Notes under the pieces: generated by a model
The model's input: the letters and a program-made list of their open reading frames with translations, nothing else
Databases searched by the model: none
Told to the model about the DNA's origin: nothing
From: Lachnospiraceae bacterium
GTDB lineage: Bacteria; Bacillota; Clostridia; Lachnospirales; Lachnospiraceae
Length of the DNA: 64,000 bases
Assembly (NCBI GenBank): GCA_016281335.1
Contig: JAEEIK010000009.1
Coordinates: 1 to 64,000 of the forward strand
Direction of reading: 5' to 3'
Shown: one piece after another, positions 36,854-46,711 of the stretch
Numbering within the stretch: the first letter of the stretch is position 1
Layout: every line of letters starts with the position of its first letter
Translations under genes and position numbers: made by a program

Positions 36854-37483
36854 TTACTTTCCTTTTTCATTATCTGCCTGCGGTCTCTTATAGATCACTT
36901 CATCGATCAGACCGTAAGCCTTAGCTTCCTCTGCCGTCAGCCAGTTATCCCTGTCGGTATCGCCTACAACATCTTCATATTTCTTACCGCAGTTTTCCGC
37001 AAGTAAGCGGTTCAGCTTTTCCTTGGTATGAAGGATGTGTTTAGCGGCTATCTCTATCTCGGTAGCCTGTCCCTGAGCTCCGCCTAAAGGCTGGTGTATC
37101 ATTATCTCGGCATTGGGAAGCGCATAACGCTTGCCCTTTGCGCCGCCTGCCAGCAGGAAGGCTCCCATGCTGGCTGCCATGCCTATGCAGTTGGTGGAAA
37201 CATCACACTTGATGAACTGCATGGTATCATATATAGCCATACCTGCAGTCACGCTTCCTCCGGGGGAATTGATATAGAGCTGGATATCCTTATCGGGATC
37301 CTCTGCTTCAAGGAACAGCAGCTGCGCTACCACAAGGCTAGCGGTTACTTCAGTCACTTCACTGCCCAGGATTATGATCCTGTCCTTTAACAGTCTTGAA
37401 TAGATATCATATGACCTTTCCCCGCGGCTGGTCTGCTCCACGACCATAGGGACCAGTTCATTGTAAATGTCATGATTTATCAT
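36854..37483 (-). CDS. clpP: ClpP protease subunit
   Basis: 209 aa serine protease. The triad is visible: Ser in GMAASMGA, His in MIHQPLGG, and Asp in DTDRDNWL. Forms the tetradecameric chamber with ClpX. The start overlaps the tig stop by 4 bp. Confidence 0.97.
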   Translation of the reverse strand: MINHDIYNELVPMVVEQTSRGERSYDIYSRLLKDRIIILGSEVTEVTASLVVAQLLFLEAEDPDKDIQLYINSPGGSVTAGMAIYDTMQFIKCDVSTNCIGMAASMGAFLLAGGAKGKRYALPNAEIMIHQPLGGAQGQATEIEIAAKHILHTKEKLNRLLAENCGKKYEDVVGDTDRDNWLTAEEAKAYGLIDEVIYKRPQADNEKGK

Positions 37484-38763
37484 TTTTCTACCGCCTTTTC
37501 AACTATGAAATCAAGTGCTTTGGTTATCAGTGCATCCTTGCGTATTAGCTTGTCATCTTCGGGACGGATGGCTTCTTTGAGCTTATCTGCTTCCATTCCG
37601 TACTCGTCAGCCATTTCCTTTATGGTCTTCTCATAATCCTCATCGCTTACGCTCATGCCCTCTGCCTTTGCAACTGCCTCGAGCACCAGTCTGGACTTGA
37701 TCCTCTTCTCTGCCGAAGGTCTTGACTGCTCCATCATCTTTTCTTCATCGAGTCCGGTGAACATGAAATACTGCTTAAGTGTAAGTCCCTGCATCATCAG
37801 CTGCTGTGCAAACTCATCAAGAGATCTTCTCATCTGGGTCTTGATCATTGCTTCGGGTACATCCATCTCTGCATCTTCCAGGATCTTTGCAATTACCGCA
37901 TCTTCCTTCTTCTTTCTTACATCAGCTGCTTTCTTCTTCTCCAGCTTCTCTTTCAGATCCTTCTTGTAATCGTCAACTGAATCAAAGCCTGCATCATCTG
38001 CAAAATCATCATCCAGCTCGGGAACCTGCTTCTCCTTGATCTCATGGATACGGCACTTGAATACTGCAGCCTTGCCTGCCAGATTGTCTGCATGATAATC
38101 TTCGGGGAAGGTAACATTTACATCAAAATCTTCCTCAAGCTTATGACCTATGATCTGCTCCTCAAAGCCGGGGATAAAGCTGCCTGATCCGATGGTAAGC
38201 GAATGGTTCTCACCCTTGCCGCCTTCAAAAGCCTCACCGTCGACAAAACCTTCATAATCAATGATCGTGATATCGCCGTCACGCACTTCGCGCTCTACGG
38301 ATACCATTCTTGCCTGCTCGTCTCTCTCCCTGTTGATCGCTGCTTCCAGTTCCTCATCGGAGACTTCGCTGTCGATCTTCTCGATCTCAACACCTGCGTA
38401 TTTTCCTATCTTAGCTTCAGGGTTAAGAGCAGCTTCCGCAGTGAAGATAAAAGGCTTGCCTGCTTCAAGCTGTACCACATCAATGTTCTCGGGGCTGGAA
38501 ACTATCTCTTCTTCACACTCGTCATAGGTCTTTGACCATGCCTCGGGGATGCAGATATCCGCAGCCTCTCCGAAGAAGAAATCCTTGCCGTACATCTTCT
38601 CTATCATCTGCCTGGGCACTTTTCCCTTTCTGAATCCGGGAATGCTTATCTTGTTCTTATTCTTCTTAAATGCACTTTCCACTGCCTTTTCGAATTCCTC
38701 GACAGGCACTTCTATCGTGAATTTAGCCATATTGTGCTCAAGCTTTTCCATCTTTGCGCTCAT
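37480..38763 (-). CDS. tig: Trigger factor
   Basis: 427 aa ribosome-associated chaperone with prolyl isomerase activity. The N-terminal ribosome-binding loop is GFRKGKVPR, the FKBP-like domain (about 160-240) includes [16 protein letters not shown], and the C-terminal arm is helical. First gene of the quality-control operon tig-clpP-clpX-lon-engB. A GGAGG site precedes ATG-AGC. Confidence 0.96.
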   Translation of the reverse strand: MSAKMEKLEHNMAKFTIEVPVEEFEKAVESAFKKNKNKISIPGFRKGKVPRQMIEKMYGKDFFFGEAADICIPEAWSKTYDECEEEIVSSPENIDVVQLEAGKPFIFTAEAALNPEAKIGKYAGVEIEKIDSEVSDEELEAAINRERDEQARMVSVEREVRDGDITIIDYEGFVDGEAFEGGKGENHSLTIGSGSFIPGFEEQIIGHKLEEDFDVNVTFPEDYHADNLAGKAAVFKCRIHEIKEKQVPELDDDFADDAGFDSVDDYKKDLKEKLEKKKAADVRKKKEDAVIAKILEDAEMDVPEAMIKTQMRRSLDEFAQQLMMQGLTLKQYFMFTGLDEEKMMEQSRPSAEKRIKSRLVLEAVAKAEGMSVSDEDYEKTIKEMADEYGMEADKLKEAIRPEDDKLIRKDALITKALDFIVEKAVEK

Positions 38764-38865
38764 TAAAAATATCCTCCAAGAAAATTATTATACGGATCCG
38801 CCACAAACGGCGGCACAACAAAATATTATATCACAAAAAAAGGCGCAGGTCAATGCGCGCCAAAA

Positions 38866-38914
38866 GGCTGCTCCCCTTGGGGAGAAGCTGTCGCCGCAGG
38901 CGACTGATGAGGGG
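38866..38914. repeat. REP-like palindromic repeat, copy 1
   Basis: Two hairpins: CTCCCC-TT-GGGGAG and GTCGCC-GCA-GGCGAC, ending TGATGAGGGG. Nearly identical to the copies at 39829 and 55958. Lies between bactofilin and tig. Confidence 0.85.
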
Positions 38915-38922
38915 CCGGTCTT

Positions 38923-39399
38923 TTACTTACTGCTCAGATACTCCTCAAAAAACTCCGTAGCCCTGTGTTCCGAATAGTTCTTGGTCAGATCTATATTACA
39001 TATGGCTCCGAGGTCTATGCTCACGTTCTTCGCCAGTACCCTGCCTTCCAGCACCGCCGTTGAACCCACATTAACGTTGCCTTCCACATCCAGGTCGCCT
39101 CTTACCGCTCCGTTCACATCAGCGCTTCCGGCCTTCACATTTCCTATGATGGTCACACCGCTGCCTATTGACAGATGATCGAGACACTCTATGTTGCTCT
39201 CGATCAGACCGTCATTAAGCTCTATGCTGCCCACCTTCAGATCATGTCCTTTTATGGAACCTTCCAGTTCAAGCGTTCCCTCGATCTGTACGTTACCGTC
39301 AACCTCACCGGCCAAAAGAAGATCGCCGTCCGATATCACATCGCCGGTGATCCTCATACCTTTGGGAATATAACTCTTTTCCATAAGCAACCCCGCCAT
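38923..39399 (-). CDS. Bactofilin
   Basis: 158 aa. A single bactofilin (DUF583) beta-helix of short repeats (GDLLLAGEVDGNVQIEGTLE, then GNVKAGSADVNGAVRGDLDV) polymerises into cytoskeletal filaments without nucleotide. A second possible ATG at 39384 (MEKSYIP) has a GGGG upstream, so the true protein may be 5 residues shorter. Downstream copy of a REP-like repeat. Confidence 0.9.
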   Translation of the reverse strand: MAGLLMEKSYIPKGMRITGDVISDGDLLLAGEVDGNVQIEGTLELEGSIKGHDLKVGSIELNDGLIESNIECLDHLSIGSGVTIIGNVKAGSADVNGAVRGDLDVEGNVNVGSTAVLEGRVLAKNVSIDLGAICNIDLTKNYSEHRATEFFEEYLSSK

Positions 39400-39461
39400 A
39401 ACAGTTTATTGTAAACCAACCACTGTTTACTATACCACAAAGCCCGGAGCAGGTCAATCAG

Positions 39462-39529
39462 TGTCAATCAGGGGGACGGTTCCGCGGTTGAAAAGTATTT
39501 CAACCGCGGAACCGTCCCCCTGATTGACA
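39462..39529. repeat. Perfect 32-bp inverted repeat
   Basis: Arms 39462-39493 and 39498-39529 are exact complements around a 4-nt loop. The core includes GGGGGACGGTTCCGCGGTTG. Flanking GTCAATCA / TGATTGAC half-sites extend the symmetry. It lies downstream of the GrcA-like gene and has a T-poor tail, so it is not an ordinary terminator. Confidence 0.9.
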
Positions 39530-39558
39530 ATCTTGATTGACTTGAGTTATGAGGGGAT

Positions 39559-39801
39559 TCAGATAGCTTCATGAAAAGTTCTGCTTATAACATCCGCCTG
39601 CTGTTCGGGCGTGAGCTTTATGAAGTTTACCGCATAACCCGATACACGGATGGTCAGCTGCGGATAGTTCTCGGGATGCTGCTGCGCATCTAAGAGCGTG
39701 TCCCTGTTCAGCACGTTCACATTCAGATGATGTCCGCCCTTTGCTGCGTATCCGTCAAGTAAAGAAACAAGATTGTTAACCTGTGCATTTGATCCGTTCA
39801 T
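39559..39801 (-). CDS. Stand-alone glycyl-radical domain protein (GrcA/YfiD-like)
   Basis: 80 aa. The whole protein matches the C-terminus of pyruvate formate-lyase: [16 protein letters not shown], then [14 protein letters not shown] with the radical glycine, then [16 protein letters not shown]. Such autonomous domains can replace the oxygen-damaged end of PFL. It is shorter than E. coli GrcA (127 aa) and is not a decayed pflB: the ATG has an AGGAGG site 7-8 nt upstream and no PFL sequence precedes it. A Crp/Fnr-type regulator is encoded next to it, echoing the FNR control of E. coli grcA. It is flanked by two palindromic repeats. Confidence 0.85.
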   Translation of the reverse strand: MNGSNAQVNNLVSLLDGYAAKGGHHLNVNVLNRDTLLDAQQHPENYPQLTIRVSGYAVNFIKLTPEQQADVISRTFHEAI

Positions 39802-39828
39802 ATCATTTACCTCCTGTCTTTGTCATAA

Positions 39829-39877
39829 GGCTTCTCCCCTTGGGGAGAAGCTGTCGCCGCAGGCGACTGATGAGGGG
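39829..39877. repeat. REP-like palindromic repeat, copy 2
   Basis: CTTCTCCCC-TT-GGGGAGAAG and GTCGCC-GCA-GGCGAC, ending TGATGAGGGG. Lies between the Crp/Fnr gene and the GrcA-like gene, immediately upstream of the latter's ribosome binding site, so it would be part of its promoter or leader region. Confidence 0.85.
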
Positions 39878-39986
39878 TTCCTTGCCCTTCTGTTAACCAT
39901 ATCTTATCATTTATATGCAAAAAATCCGTAACATCTGTTACGGATCATGAAAATTTCCCAAAGATATCTTCCGTTTTCCTCCGACC

Positions 39987-40637
39987 TCAGTACAGCCCCT
40001 CCAGCCTGTCCATATCCACTATCTTCACAGCTTCCCTGTCTACGCTGATCAGCCCGTCTTTCTGCATGTTCATCAGTTCCCTTGAAAGTGAGGGCCTTGC
40101 AACGCCCAGGAAATCTGCCAGATCTTCCCTGTTCATCCCGAGCTTAACCCGTCCGGCCGCATCCATATTGTCAAGAAAATATATAGCCAGCTTTTCCTTA
40201 AGGCTCGTGGAGCTCAAAAGATGCAGCTTCTTGGTCATGGAGAAATTTCTGCCCGCAAGTATTTCCAGCAGATTCCTTGTGATCATCTGATGATGTCCGC
40301 AGGCATTTTCACAGAAGCCGTAGAAAAACTTCCAGGGTATCATTATCACCCTGCTCTTCTTCATGGCTATCGCATCATACCAGTAATGCGACTGGCCTGA
40401 AAACAGGAAAGCTTCACCGAAAACATCACCGGGTTCCACCGTATAGAGCAGATTCCTTTTGCCGGAAGCAAAGCTCTTTTCCAACGCTACTTCCCCGTGC
40501 TCCAGTATAAAGATATTGCTTGGCGTCTCACCTTCCGAAAAAACCGCCTCCTGGGGACAGAGTTCCCGGGTGACGGCTCTTGAGCATTTAAGCATCTTTT
40601 CAACTTCTTTTTTTTCTATATCGGCAAAGAGATCCAT
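39987..40637 (-). CDS. Crp/Fnr-family transcriptional regulator
   Basis: 216 aa. An N-terminal cyclic-nucleotide-binding-like beta-roll (PGDVFGEAFLFSG) and a C-terminal HTH (NREDLADFLGVARPSLSRELMNM) are clear. There is no N-terminal Cys cluster typical of FNR, so the sensed signal is not obviously oxygen. The gene sits next to the GrcA-like gene on the same strand with a 185-bp gap that holds a REP-like repeat. An AAGGTGG site sets the start. Confidence 0.9.
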   Translation of the reverse strand: MDLFADIEKKEVEKMLKCSRAVTRELCPQEAVFSEGETPSNIFILEHGEVALEKSFASGKRNLLYTVEPGDVFGEAFLFSGQSHYWYDAIAMKKSRVIMIPWKFFYGFCENACGHHQMITRNLLEILAGRNFSMTKKLHLLSSTSLKEKLAIYFLDNMDAAGRVKLGMNREDLADFLGVARPSLSRELMNMQKDGLISVDREAVKIVDMDRLEGLY

Positions 40638-40645
40638 ATCCCACC

Positions 40646-41446
40646 TTATTCCTCTGTAAGCGGCACGTAATATTCTTCACCGGTCTCCAGATTCATGCAG
40701 CCCAGCCTGCTGGAACGGTTATTGAGCGCCATGCCGCAATCCATATCAATGACCTTGTAGCCGCGGTATTTTCTGCTCTTGAAGATTATGCCTCTTCCAT
40801 TTTCATCCGATATGCCAAGTCTCTGGGTAAATATATGACCTACTATGTAAGTATCGCCTATGTAGCCGAAGGGCCTGTAGCCCGTATCCTGATTGGGATC
40901 GCCCTCCATCTCAAAGAGTGAATCCCAGACTATGCTTTCCGCCTGCTTGGGTGTCACATCTTTAAGGAATATTTCCTTTCCGAAATGCTTTGATAAGGAA
41001 TACGAATGGGAGATATGATATGAAGTCTTACCGACCTTTATCCTCTTGATCAGCCTGAGGGATGCCAGATATTCTTCGATCTCGTCCTGTTCTTCCTGAC
41101 TCAGCGCAAAGAACTGGTCATGGGTTGCCTTGCCGCCGTTGGCGGGATGTGTCCAAAGCTCATAAGGGCTTAAGTGCTCGCCGCGATCCAGCGGATCTAT
41201 CTCCCCGTTCTCTACCTTCCTCTGATACCTTATCGCCTGCAGCATCATCAGCTCATGATTGCCGAGAAAGAGTTCCACATTATCGCGCTTCATTATATCC
41301 TGTATAAGACGTATTCCTTCGTCGCCGCGGTCTATAACATCCCCGACAACATACAGCTGATCCTCGTCGCTGAATTCAATGAGCTTCAGCATCCTCAGGA
41401 ATGGCTCGTAATATCCGTGTATATCGCTTAATACAAAAGTCCTCAT
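40646..41446 (-). CDS. PPP-type metallophosphatase
   Basis: 266 aa, cytoplasmic. The metal motifs are DIHGYYE, GDVIDRGDE, LGNHE and later VGHIFTQ, the pattern of PPP phosphatases such as PrpE or ApaH-like diadenosine tetraphosphatases. Its ATG abuts the stop of the serine/threonine kinase gene, which makes it a likely opposing protein phosphatase. Substrate is inferred from context only. Confidence 0.87.
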   Translation of the reverse strand: MRTFVLSDIHGYYEPFLRMLKLIEFSDEDQLYVVGDVIDRGDEGIRLIQDIMKRDNVELFLGNHELMMLQAIRYQRKVENGEIDPLDRGEHLSPYELWTHPANGGKATHDQFFALSQEEQDEIEEYLASLRLIKRIKVGKTSYHISHSYSLSKHFGKEIFLKDVTPKQAESIVWDSLFEMEGDPNQDTGYRPFGYIGDTYIVGHIFTQRLGISDENGRGIIFKSRKYRGYKVIDMDCGMALNNRSSRLGCMNLETGEEYYVPLTEE

Positions 41447-43327
41447 CTACACCATCTCCACGATATCCGCTTCATTAACACATATGATCGGTCTGATTCC
41501 CATGCCTTTGTTGAGCTTCCATTCCGTCAGCTTATTGTCCACCAGCGCATGTCCTTCGTAGTTCTCGGCGCACTTATAAGAAGTTCCGCCTTCTATATGC
41601 CCTCTTGAACGGAGCGCATAACTCGAATGTGTTAAACTGTTGCCGGATTTTGCCGCAGCATACTGCGAACACGGTGCCAGATCCAGCTCTCTCTGTTCCT
41701 TTCCTCCTCTGTTCATTCCCATATCAACCATGTCAAAGCCGAATCTCGTCTCTTCTATGGAAGGGAGATACACCTTATCGTAGGTTATCCTGTCGGAGAA
41801 ACCTGACTGTGTCGTGGATATCTTGGTGACGTTAAGTCTGGTTCTTTCTTCCTCACTGAAGGTCCTGCGTACGAATACGGAGTTCAGCCATTCTCTTATC
41901 TTGCTGTCCTCCCAGTATATGCCGCTGCGGATCTTTGATATTTCCTTATCATTCATCTTAGCGTATTTGACATCATCAAAAAGCTTGAAATCAATGATAT
42001 ATTCGGACTGGAGCGTAACCCTGCCGGATCTCTCCCCTACTATCTTCCAGGAGAGCATGTTGAATTTGAAATATCTGTAACCCGCAAGCTCGCTGTCTTC
42101 GCCCATTGCCTTCTTGACCACGGAGAAAATATCGTTCTGCTTCACATTCTCTTTATAAACCGGCATGCGCAGATATTTCTCGCCTTCAACGACAGCCACA
42201 TCATCCTTGTCATACTCCGCATAGACCAGATCGGAGGTGAGCTGGGCGCCGGTTATCTCATTCATGGGATAAGCTCCGAACCATACTCTTCCGTTCCTGT
42301 CCTTAAGTATGTGATTATCTTCTCTTCCGGGCTGGGGCACATTCTTCTCATCGGGATAGCAGCCGTAGAGATCCTTATATAGTTCCTCTATGCTCTGCTG
42401 CCTGTCCTCAGGCTTCATGGAAAGGCCTTTCATGATGGCCGCCGCAGTCTTCTTGTCTATCTGTATCGTATAGTCAGCCAGATTGACCAGCTCGTCTTTC
42501 TCATTTCTCTCATAGGATGACTGGGGGATATCTCCGGTCATCATGCAATACAGTGTCGCGCAGATTCCGTAGATATCGGTCCAGGGTCCCTGCTCCGTCA
42601 CTTTTGAAAGCATCTGCTCAAGCGGCGCAAATCCCCACTTTCCGAGGAATACCTGTTGGTTTGCAAAGCCCATTTTCCTCGATCCGCCGAAATCGATCAG
42701 CTTGATGCTTCCGTCACCGTCCATCATTATGTTGTCCGGACTTATATCCCTGTGGATCAGTCCTGACTGATGCAGCTTGCCCAATATGCTGATAACAGGC
42801 TCCATAAGACGCAGCGAATCGTCCACAGGCAGCCAGCCGCCCTGGGAATCTATGTATTTTCTGAGGTTTCCGCTCTGGAGATATTCCATGATCAGATAAC
42901 CGGTATTGTTCTCATAGAAGAGATCCTTTATTGCCACAATACCGGGGAACTTGGAGAACTCCGCAAGTATACGGGCTTCTCTCAGATATGCCTTCGTTTC
43001 TCTTTCATATTCTTCGGTATTTACCGCATCAAGAACCAGGACGGTCTTGCCGTCATCGGCCCTGTCAACCATCTCATCAGGGAAAAATTCTTTTACGGCA
43101 ACAGGATATTCAAGCAGCATGTCATAACCTATATAGGTTATGCCGTATCCGCCTTTTCCGAGAATATTACCTATCAGTATCTTTTGATTTAATATCGTCC
43201 CCGGTGTCAGTGCCTTGGACCAGGTCTGCTGGCCGGCCTTTTCTTTCCCGCAGAATGGGCAGATTTCCGGCTCATCACTGACCTTCATACACCTGAGACA
43301 GATTTTTCCGATCTCTGACTGTTCCAT
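41447..43327 (-). CDS. Serine/threonine protein kinase with zinc ribbon and DUF6273 domain
   Basis: 626 aa. Cys pairs at C10/C13 and C23/C26 form an N-terminal zinc ribbon. The kinase domain (about 45-310) has GKGGYG, Lys79, HRDISPDN (Asp194) and DFG (212-214), so it looks active. No membrane segment follows, unlike PASTA kinases. The C-terminal ~280 residues match DUF6273 (WFGAYP..., then NSVFVRRTFSEEER..., ending GIRPIICV), seen in many Lachnospiraceae surface or signalling proteins. It is co-transcribed with the phosphatase downstream. The promoter is probably near 43365 (TATAAT). Confidence 0.85.
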   Translation of the reverse strand: MEQSEIGKICLRCMKVSDEPEICPFCGKEKAGQQTWSKALTPGTILNQKILIGNILGKGGYGITYIGYDMLLEYPVAVKEFFPDEMVDRADDGKTVLVLDAVNTEEYERETKAYLREARILAEFSKFPGIVAIKDLFYENNTGYLIMEYLQSGNLRKYIDSQGGWLPVDDSLRLMEPVISILGKLHQSGLIHRDISPDNIMMDGDGSIKLIDFGGSRKMGFANQQVFLGKWGFAPLEQMLSKVTEQGPWTDIYGICATLYCMMTGDIPQSSYERNEKDELVNLADYTIQIDKKTAAAIMKGLSMKPEDRQQSIEELYKDLYGCYPDEKNVPQPGREDNHILKDRNGRVWFGAYPMNEITGAQLTSDLVYAEYDKDDVAVVEGEKYLRMPVYKENVKQNDIFSVVKKAMGEDSELAGYRYFKFNMLSWKIVGERSGRVTLQSEYIIDFKLFDDVKYAKMNDKEISKIRSGIYWEDSKIREWLNSVFVRRTFSEEERTRLNVTKISTTQSGFSDRITYDKVYLPSIEETRFGFDMVDMGMNRGGKEQRELDLAPCSQYAAAKSGNSLTHSSYALRSRGHIEGGTSYKCAENYEGHALVDNKLTEWKLNKGMGIRPIICVNEADIVEMV

Positions 43328-43439
43328 GAAGCCCCCAAATAGTTAGAAATTTTTATTCTGAATAATTATACAACCCGAAGTCGAATTATTCCATACTTTT
43401 TATGCATTTTTTTATAATAAACCGCGCTGTCTTAAGCCG

Positions 43440-44831
43440 CTATTCTGCCCTGATGGCAGCCAGAGGGCTTAACTTCATTGCCCTTATGGACGGGAAGAAG
43501 CCTGAAAACATGGCTATAAATACCGCAAACAAAATGGATATCAGACTGAGCCAGGGCGGTATGCGTGAAAGATTCCCGCTTCCCATTCCCAGCATATCCG
43601 AATTGGCTAACAGTTTGTTTATCACAAAGGACAGCAGATAGCTTAAGCCTACTCCCAGCACGCCGCCTATAAAGCCGATATAACCGGCTTCAAACAGGAA
43701 CAGTGCCTGTATATCCTTGATCCTGCAGCCTATGACCTTCATGATACCTATCTCTTTGGTCCTCTCGTAGATTGACATCATCATGGTATTGGTGATACCG
43801 ATAGCCGCAACCAGCAGGGATACCGCGCCTATACCGCCCAGCACGGCCTGGATGATGTTCATGCTCTTCATCTCCTGCTCTATCCACTCGGCATTTGCAT
43901 CTGCAGAATATCCCATATCCCTTATGATGCTCTGTACTCCGCTCACATGGTCCATGTCCACCACATTTACCCTGATCTCGCTGTAAAAGATCTCCTTATA
44001 GGGTTTTCCGTTCTTCTGGGTGGGCTGTCCGGGAATGGCTCTGCCCTTGTATTCCTTTTTAAGCGCCGTCTTCAGCGCATCTATATTGCAGAATGCATTA
44101 AAAGCATAACCGTTATAATCGTCAGGTCCGCCCTCTGCCACACCGCAGGTGGGGATCATATATTTCTTCGGCATCTTGGGTGGCTGTCCGCTTTCATCCG
44201 TCACATTATTATTCCATTGCCAATATGAATCCTGATCCATGATCGTAAGCAGCTGATCATGCATCAGATCGACTGGCGCAAGCTCTCCGGTCTCATAATA
44301 TGGATACACATTAGTCTTTGAATTCCTGAACTCCGCAATGACCATGTTTCCGAAGAAAAACTCCAGTTTATCCGGATCCTTCGGAAGCTCACCCTCGCCG
44401 ATCTTTATATTCATGCTGTCCAATGCCTCGGGTGACATTCCGTAAACGGATACATAGGTATTCTCATATATGCCGCTCTTGATCACCACATTTGTATTGA
44501 GCACCGGATCCACACTCTTGACATAGTCCAGCTGCAGCAGTTCATCCACCAGCTTGTCATCAAGGAATTTCTGCTCACTGTCCTTGCTGCCGCCGTCACT
44601 CGATGCCATGTCATACATGCCGCGCATATTACCGGTTGTGACGGAGATCTGTGTCAGTGAACCGTAACTCTCGATATCTTCCAACATGGACTGCTTCATA
44701 CCTATGCCGAGGCTTATCATGACCACTATGGAAGTGGTGCCTATGATAACGCCGAGTATCGTAAGGATGGTCCTTATTTTTCTTTTAAACAGGCTCCCCA
44801 GGCTCATGGAGAGCAGGTCTGTCATCCTCAT
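43440..44831 (-). CDS. MacB-like ABC transporter permease
   Basis: 463 aa. One N-terminal membrane helix (LTILGVIIGTTSIVVMISLG), a ~270-residue extracytoplasmic domain, then three C-terminal helices: the MacB/FtsX type VII ABC layout. Follows the adaptor gene by 6 bp. Such systems use ATP to move or release substrates across the envelope rather than to import. Confidence 0.9.
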   Translation of the reverse strand: MRMTDLLSMSLGSLFKRKIRTILTILGVIIGTTSIVVMISLGIGMKQSMLEDIESYGSLTQISVTTGNMRGMYDMASSDGGSKDSEQKFLDDKLVDELLQLDYVKSVDPVLNTNVVIKSGIYENTYVSVYGMSPEALDSMNIKIGEGELPKDPDKLEFFFGNMVIAEFRNSKTNVYPYYETGELAPVDLMHDQLLTIMDQDSYWQWNNNVTDESGQPPKMPKKYMIPTCGVAEGGPDDYNGYAFNAFCNIDALKTALKKEYKGRAIPGQPTQKNGKPYKEIFYSEIRVNVVDMDHVSGVQSIIRDMGYSADANAEWIEQEMKSMNIIQAVLGGIGAVSLLVAAIGITNTMMMSIYERTKEIGIMKVIGCRIKDIQALFLFEAGYIGFIGGVLGVGLSYLLSFVINKLLANSDMLGMGSGNLSRIPPWLSLISILFAVFIAMFSGFFPSIRAMKLSPLAAIRAE

Positions 44832-44837
44832 GTTTCT

Positions 44838-46706
44838 TTATTTATCCCCGTCTTCATCATCCGTTTCGGATATATCGTCTTCTTCAGCCTCTTCTTCATC
44901 TTCGGGATATATCTCATCCTCGGGATAAGTCTCATCGCCGTCAAGATCCATTATCTCCTCATCTTCCTCAAGGAAATCCAGTTCGGCCTGTCTTGCTTTT
45001 TTCTTCTTTTTCTTTGAAAGGATGATGAGCACTATTACGATGATAGCGATCAGCACGCCGGCGCCTATCAGTATCCACTTGATAAAGCCGCCCTTTCCGC
45101 CGCCTTCTTCTCCGTCAAGATACATGTCATCTCCGTACATGCCTTCGTCGTACATACCCTCATCATAGTAACCCTCGCTCACATAGAGATCGATCTGCTT
45201 TTCGAGAGTCTGAACGTTTCCGGCCTCGTCCTCATAATTTACACTTGCGGTTATGGCGGGATCATCCATGGTGCCCATGATACCGTTTACCATCACATCC
45301 ACATTTCCGGTTCCGCCGGGCTCGATCTTACCGAGGAAAGTAGTCGCGCTTTCTATGGTATCGCCGCTCATCACTACTTCCACATTGTAAAGTGTGGTCT
45401 TACCCTTATTGTAGACAGAGAACATGATGTTGGAACTCTCGCCTACACTTATATTCGGAGGCATCACCTCGGCATCGGAGGTATCTACCCTTGCTTCCTG
45501 GTTAATGGGTATGGACACATTACTGTCCATCTTATAAGAATTATTCTTCTCATCTTCATAATCAGCCGTAACCGTTATAACATAAGGCTTCTTCGTCAGG
45601 TCACTCCTGGCGCTCATCTCTATGGAGATATCCTTTGTATCCCCGGGCGCTATCCTGTCAACATAGATGGTAGAAGAACCGGAGGTCGGAAGGAAAGCCT
45701 CATATACCTCATCTTTGCCTTCCTGGGCTGCCTTCAGATCAAACTGTATGTTGGAAACTGCAGTCTGGGATGAAGTATTCTGTACGCTCACTGTCAGGTT
45801 GAAAGTATCTCCCGCATATACGTCTGCAGGGTCCGTCGTAAAGCCGGTGATGATTATACGGGGAGTGGACATCTTGCCGCCTTCCTCCTGAGTCACCAGA
45901 CTTCCGCTTCCCGGAGCGCCGGTTATATTGATATAAGTTTTGAGATCCACTTCTTCGATAGCATTGTTCCTGTAATACCTTGCATGGAAAGTTATGGGAT
46001 ACATGCCTGTCTTTGCATCGGGTGATACCACGAAAGTCCAGGTTGCGCCCTTTCCGAGGAGTAGTGCTTCCTCAAGGGTTGCTCCCGCCGGCACCACATC
46101 TATCATTCTGGCATCGGAAGCCGTAGCGATAAGGAAGGGCCACTTGTTGATATCGGTATCCACATTGGGTGTCAGCACCAGATCGTACACATTGCTCTTA
46201 CCGAGGTTGATCAGATTAAGGTTGATGGCTGCCTGCTGCGAATATCTGGCAGTTGTTATCTTTGTAGCATTATTGATAAAAAGGAATTCCTTTGCGCCTG
46301 CCGTAGGGTTGGATGCTGCAGTCTGTATATTGGTCTTCATCCTTTCAACATACATGTTCAGTTCAGCCACCGTCATGCTGTTGTTTGCAATGAAAACATT
46401 AGCCTCATAGAAAGTATCGTAGATATGCTGCATGGCTTCCTTGGAAGGCTGCGTCTGTCTGATGAGGGTATCAACCTCATTCATAAGTATGATGTAGGCA
46501 GCATCCCTGTCTGCGTTGGTGATCTGCCTGTCATTTTCATTCTCATAATTCTGGCTGTAGTCGGCTTCCGGCACGGGTGTCGGTGTAGCCTGGGGTTTAT
46601 CCTCATTTTCCTCGGATGCATATACTCCGAGTTTTCCTCCTGCCCACAGACTTGTCATCAGCACTGTTGCTGCCACTATTCTCTTAAATGTCCTGATCCC
46701 CTTCAT
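44838..46706 (-). CDS. Exported adaptor with CARDB/COG1361-like beta domains
   Basis: 622 aa from the ATG at 46706 (AAGGAG about 11 nt upstream; the in-frame TTG at 46715 is too close to that site). A signal peptide (to about ...GVYASEE) is followed by beta-sandwich segments of the CARDB/COG1361 type (RIIITGFTTDPADVYAGDTFNLTVSVQNTS), a C-terminal membrane helix (about 550-575) and a very acidic tail. It lies between the ATPase and permease genes and overlaps the ATPase stop, so it is probably the extracellular partner of this ABC system. Confidence 0.75.
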   Translation of the reverse strand: MKGIRTFKRIVAATVLMTSLWAGGKLGVYASEENEDKPQATPTPVPEADYSQNYENENDRQITNADRDAAYIILMNEVDTLIRQTQPSKEAMQHIYDTFYEANVFIANNSMTVAELNMYVERMKTNIQTAASNPTAGAKEFLFINNATKITTARYSQQAAINLNLINLGKSNVYDLVLTPNVDTDINKWPFLIATASDARMIDVVPAGATLEEALLLGKGATWTFVVSPDAKTGMYPITFHARYYRNNAIEEVDLKTYINITGAPGSGSLVTQEEGGKMSTPRIIITGFTTDPADVYAGDTFNLTVSVQNTSSQTAVSNIQFDLKAAQEGKDEVYEAFLPTSGSSTIYVDRIAPGDTKDISIEMSARSDLTKKPYVITVTADYEDEKNNSYKMDSNVSIPINQEARVDTSDAEVMPPNISVGESSNIMFSVYNKGKTTLYNVEVVMSGDTIESATTFLGKIEPGGTGNVDVMVNGIMGTMDDPAITASVNYEDEAGNVQTLEKQIDLYVSEGYYDEGMYDEGMYGDDMYLDGEEGGGKGGFIKWILIGAGVLIAIIVIVLIILSKKKKKKARQAELDFLEEDEEIMDLDGDETYPEDEIYPEDEEEAEEDDISETDDEDGDK

Positions 46707-46711
46707 CTTGT

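Noticed and set aside
38900-38914. CTGATGAG resembles the hammerhead ribozyme core
   Set aside because: It occurs in all three REP-like copies, but none is followed by a stem and GAAA, so the catalytic core is incomplete.
39559-39801. Remnant of a broken pflB
   Set aside because: It has its own ATG and strong ribosome binding site, and no PFL sequence lies upstream in any frame.
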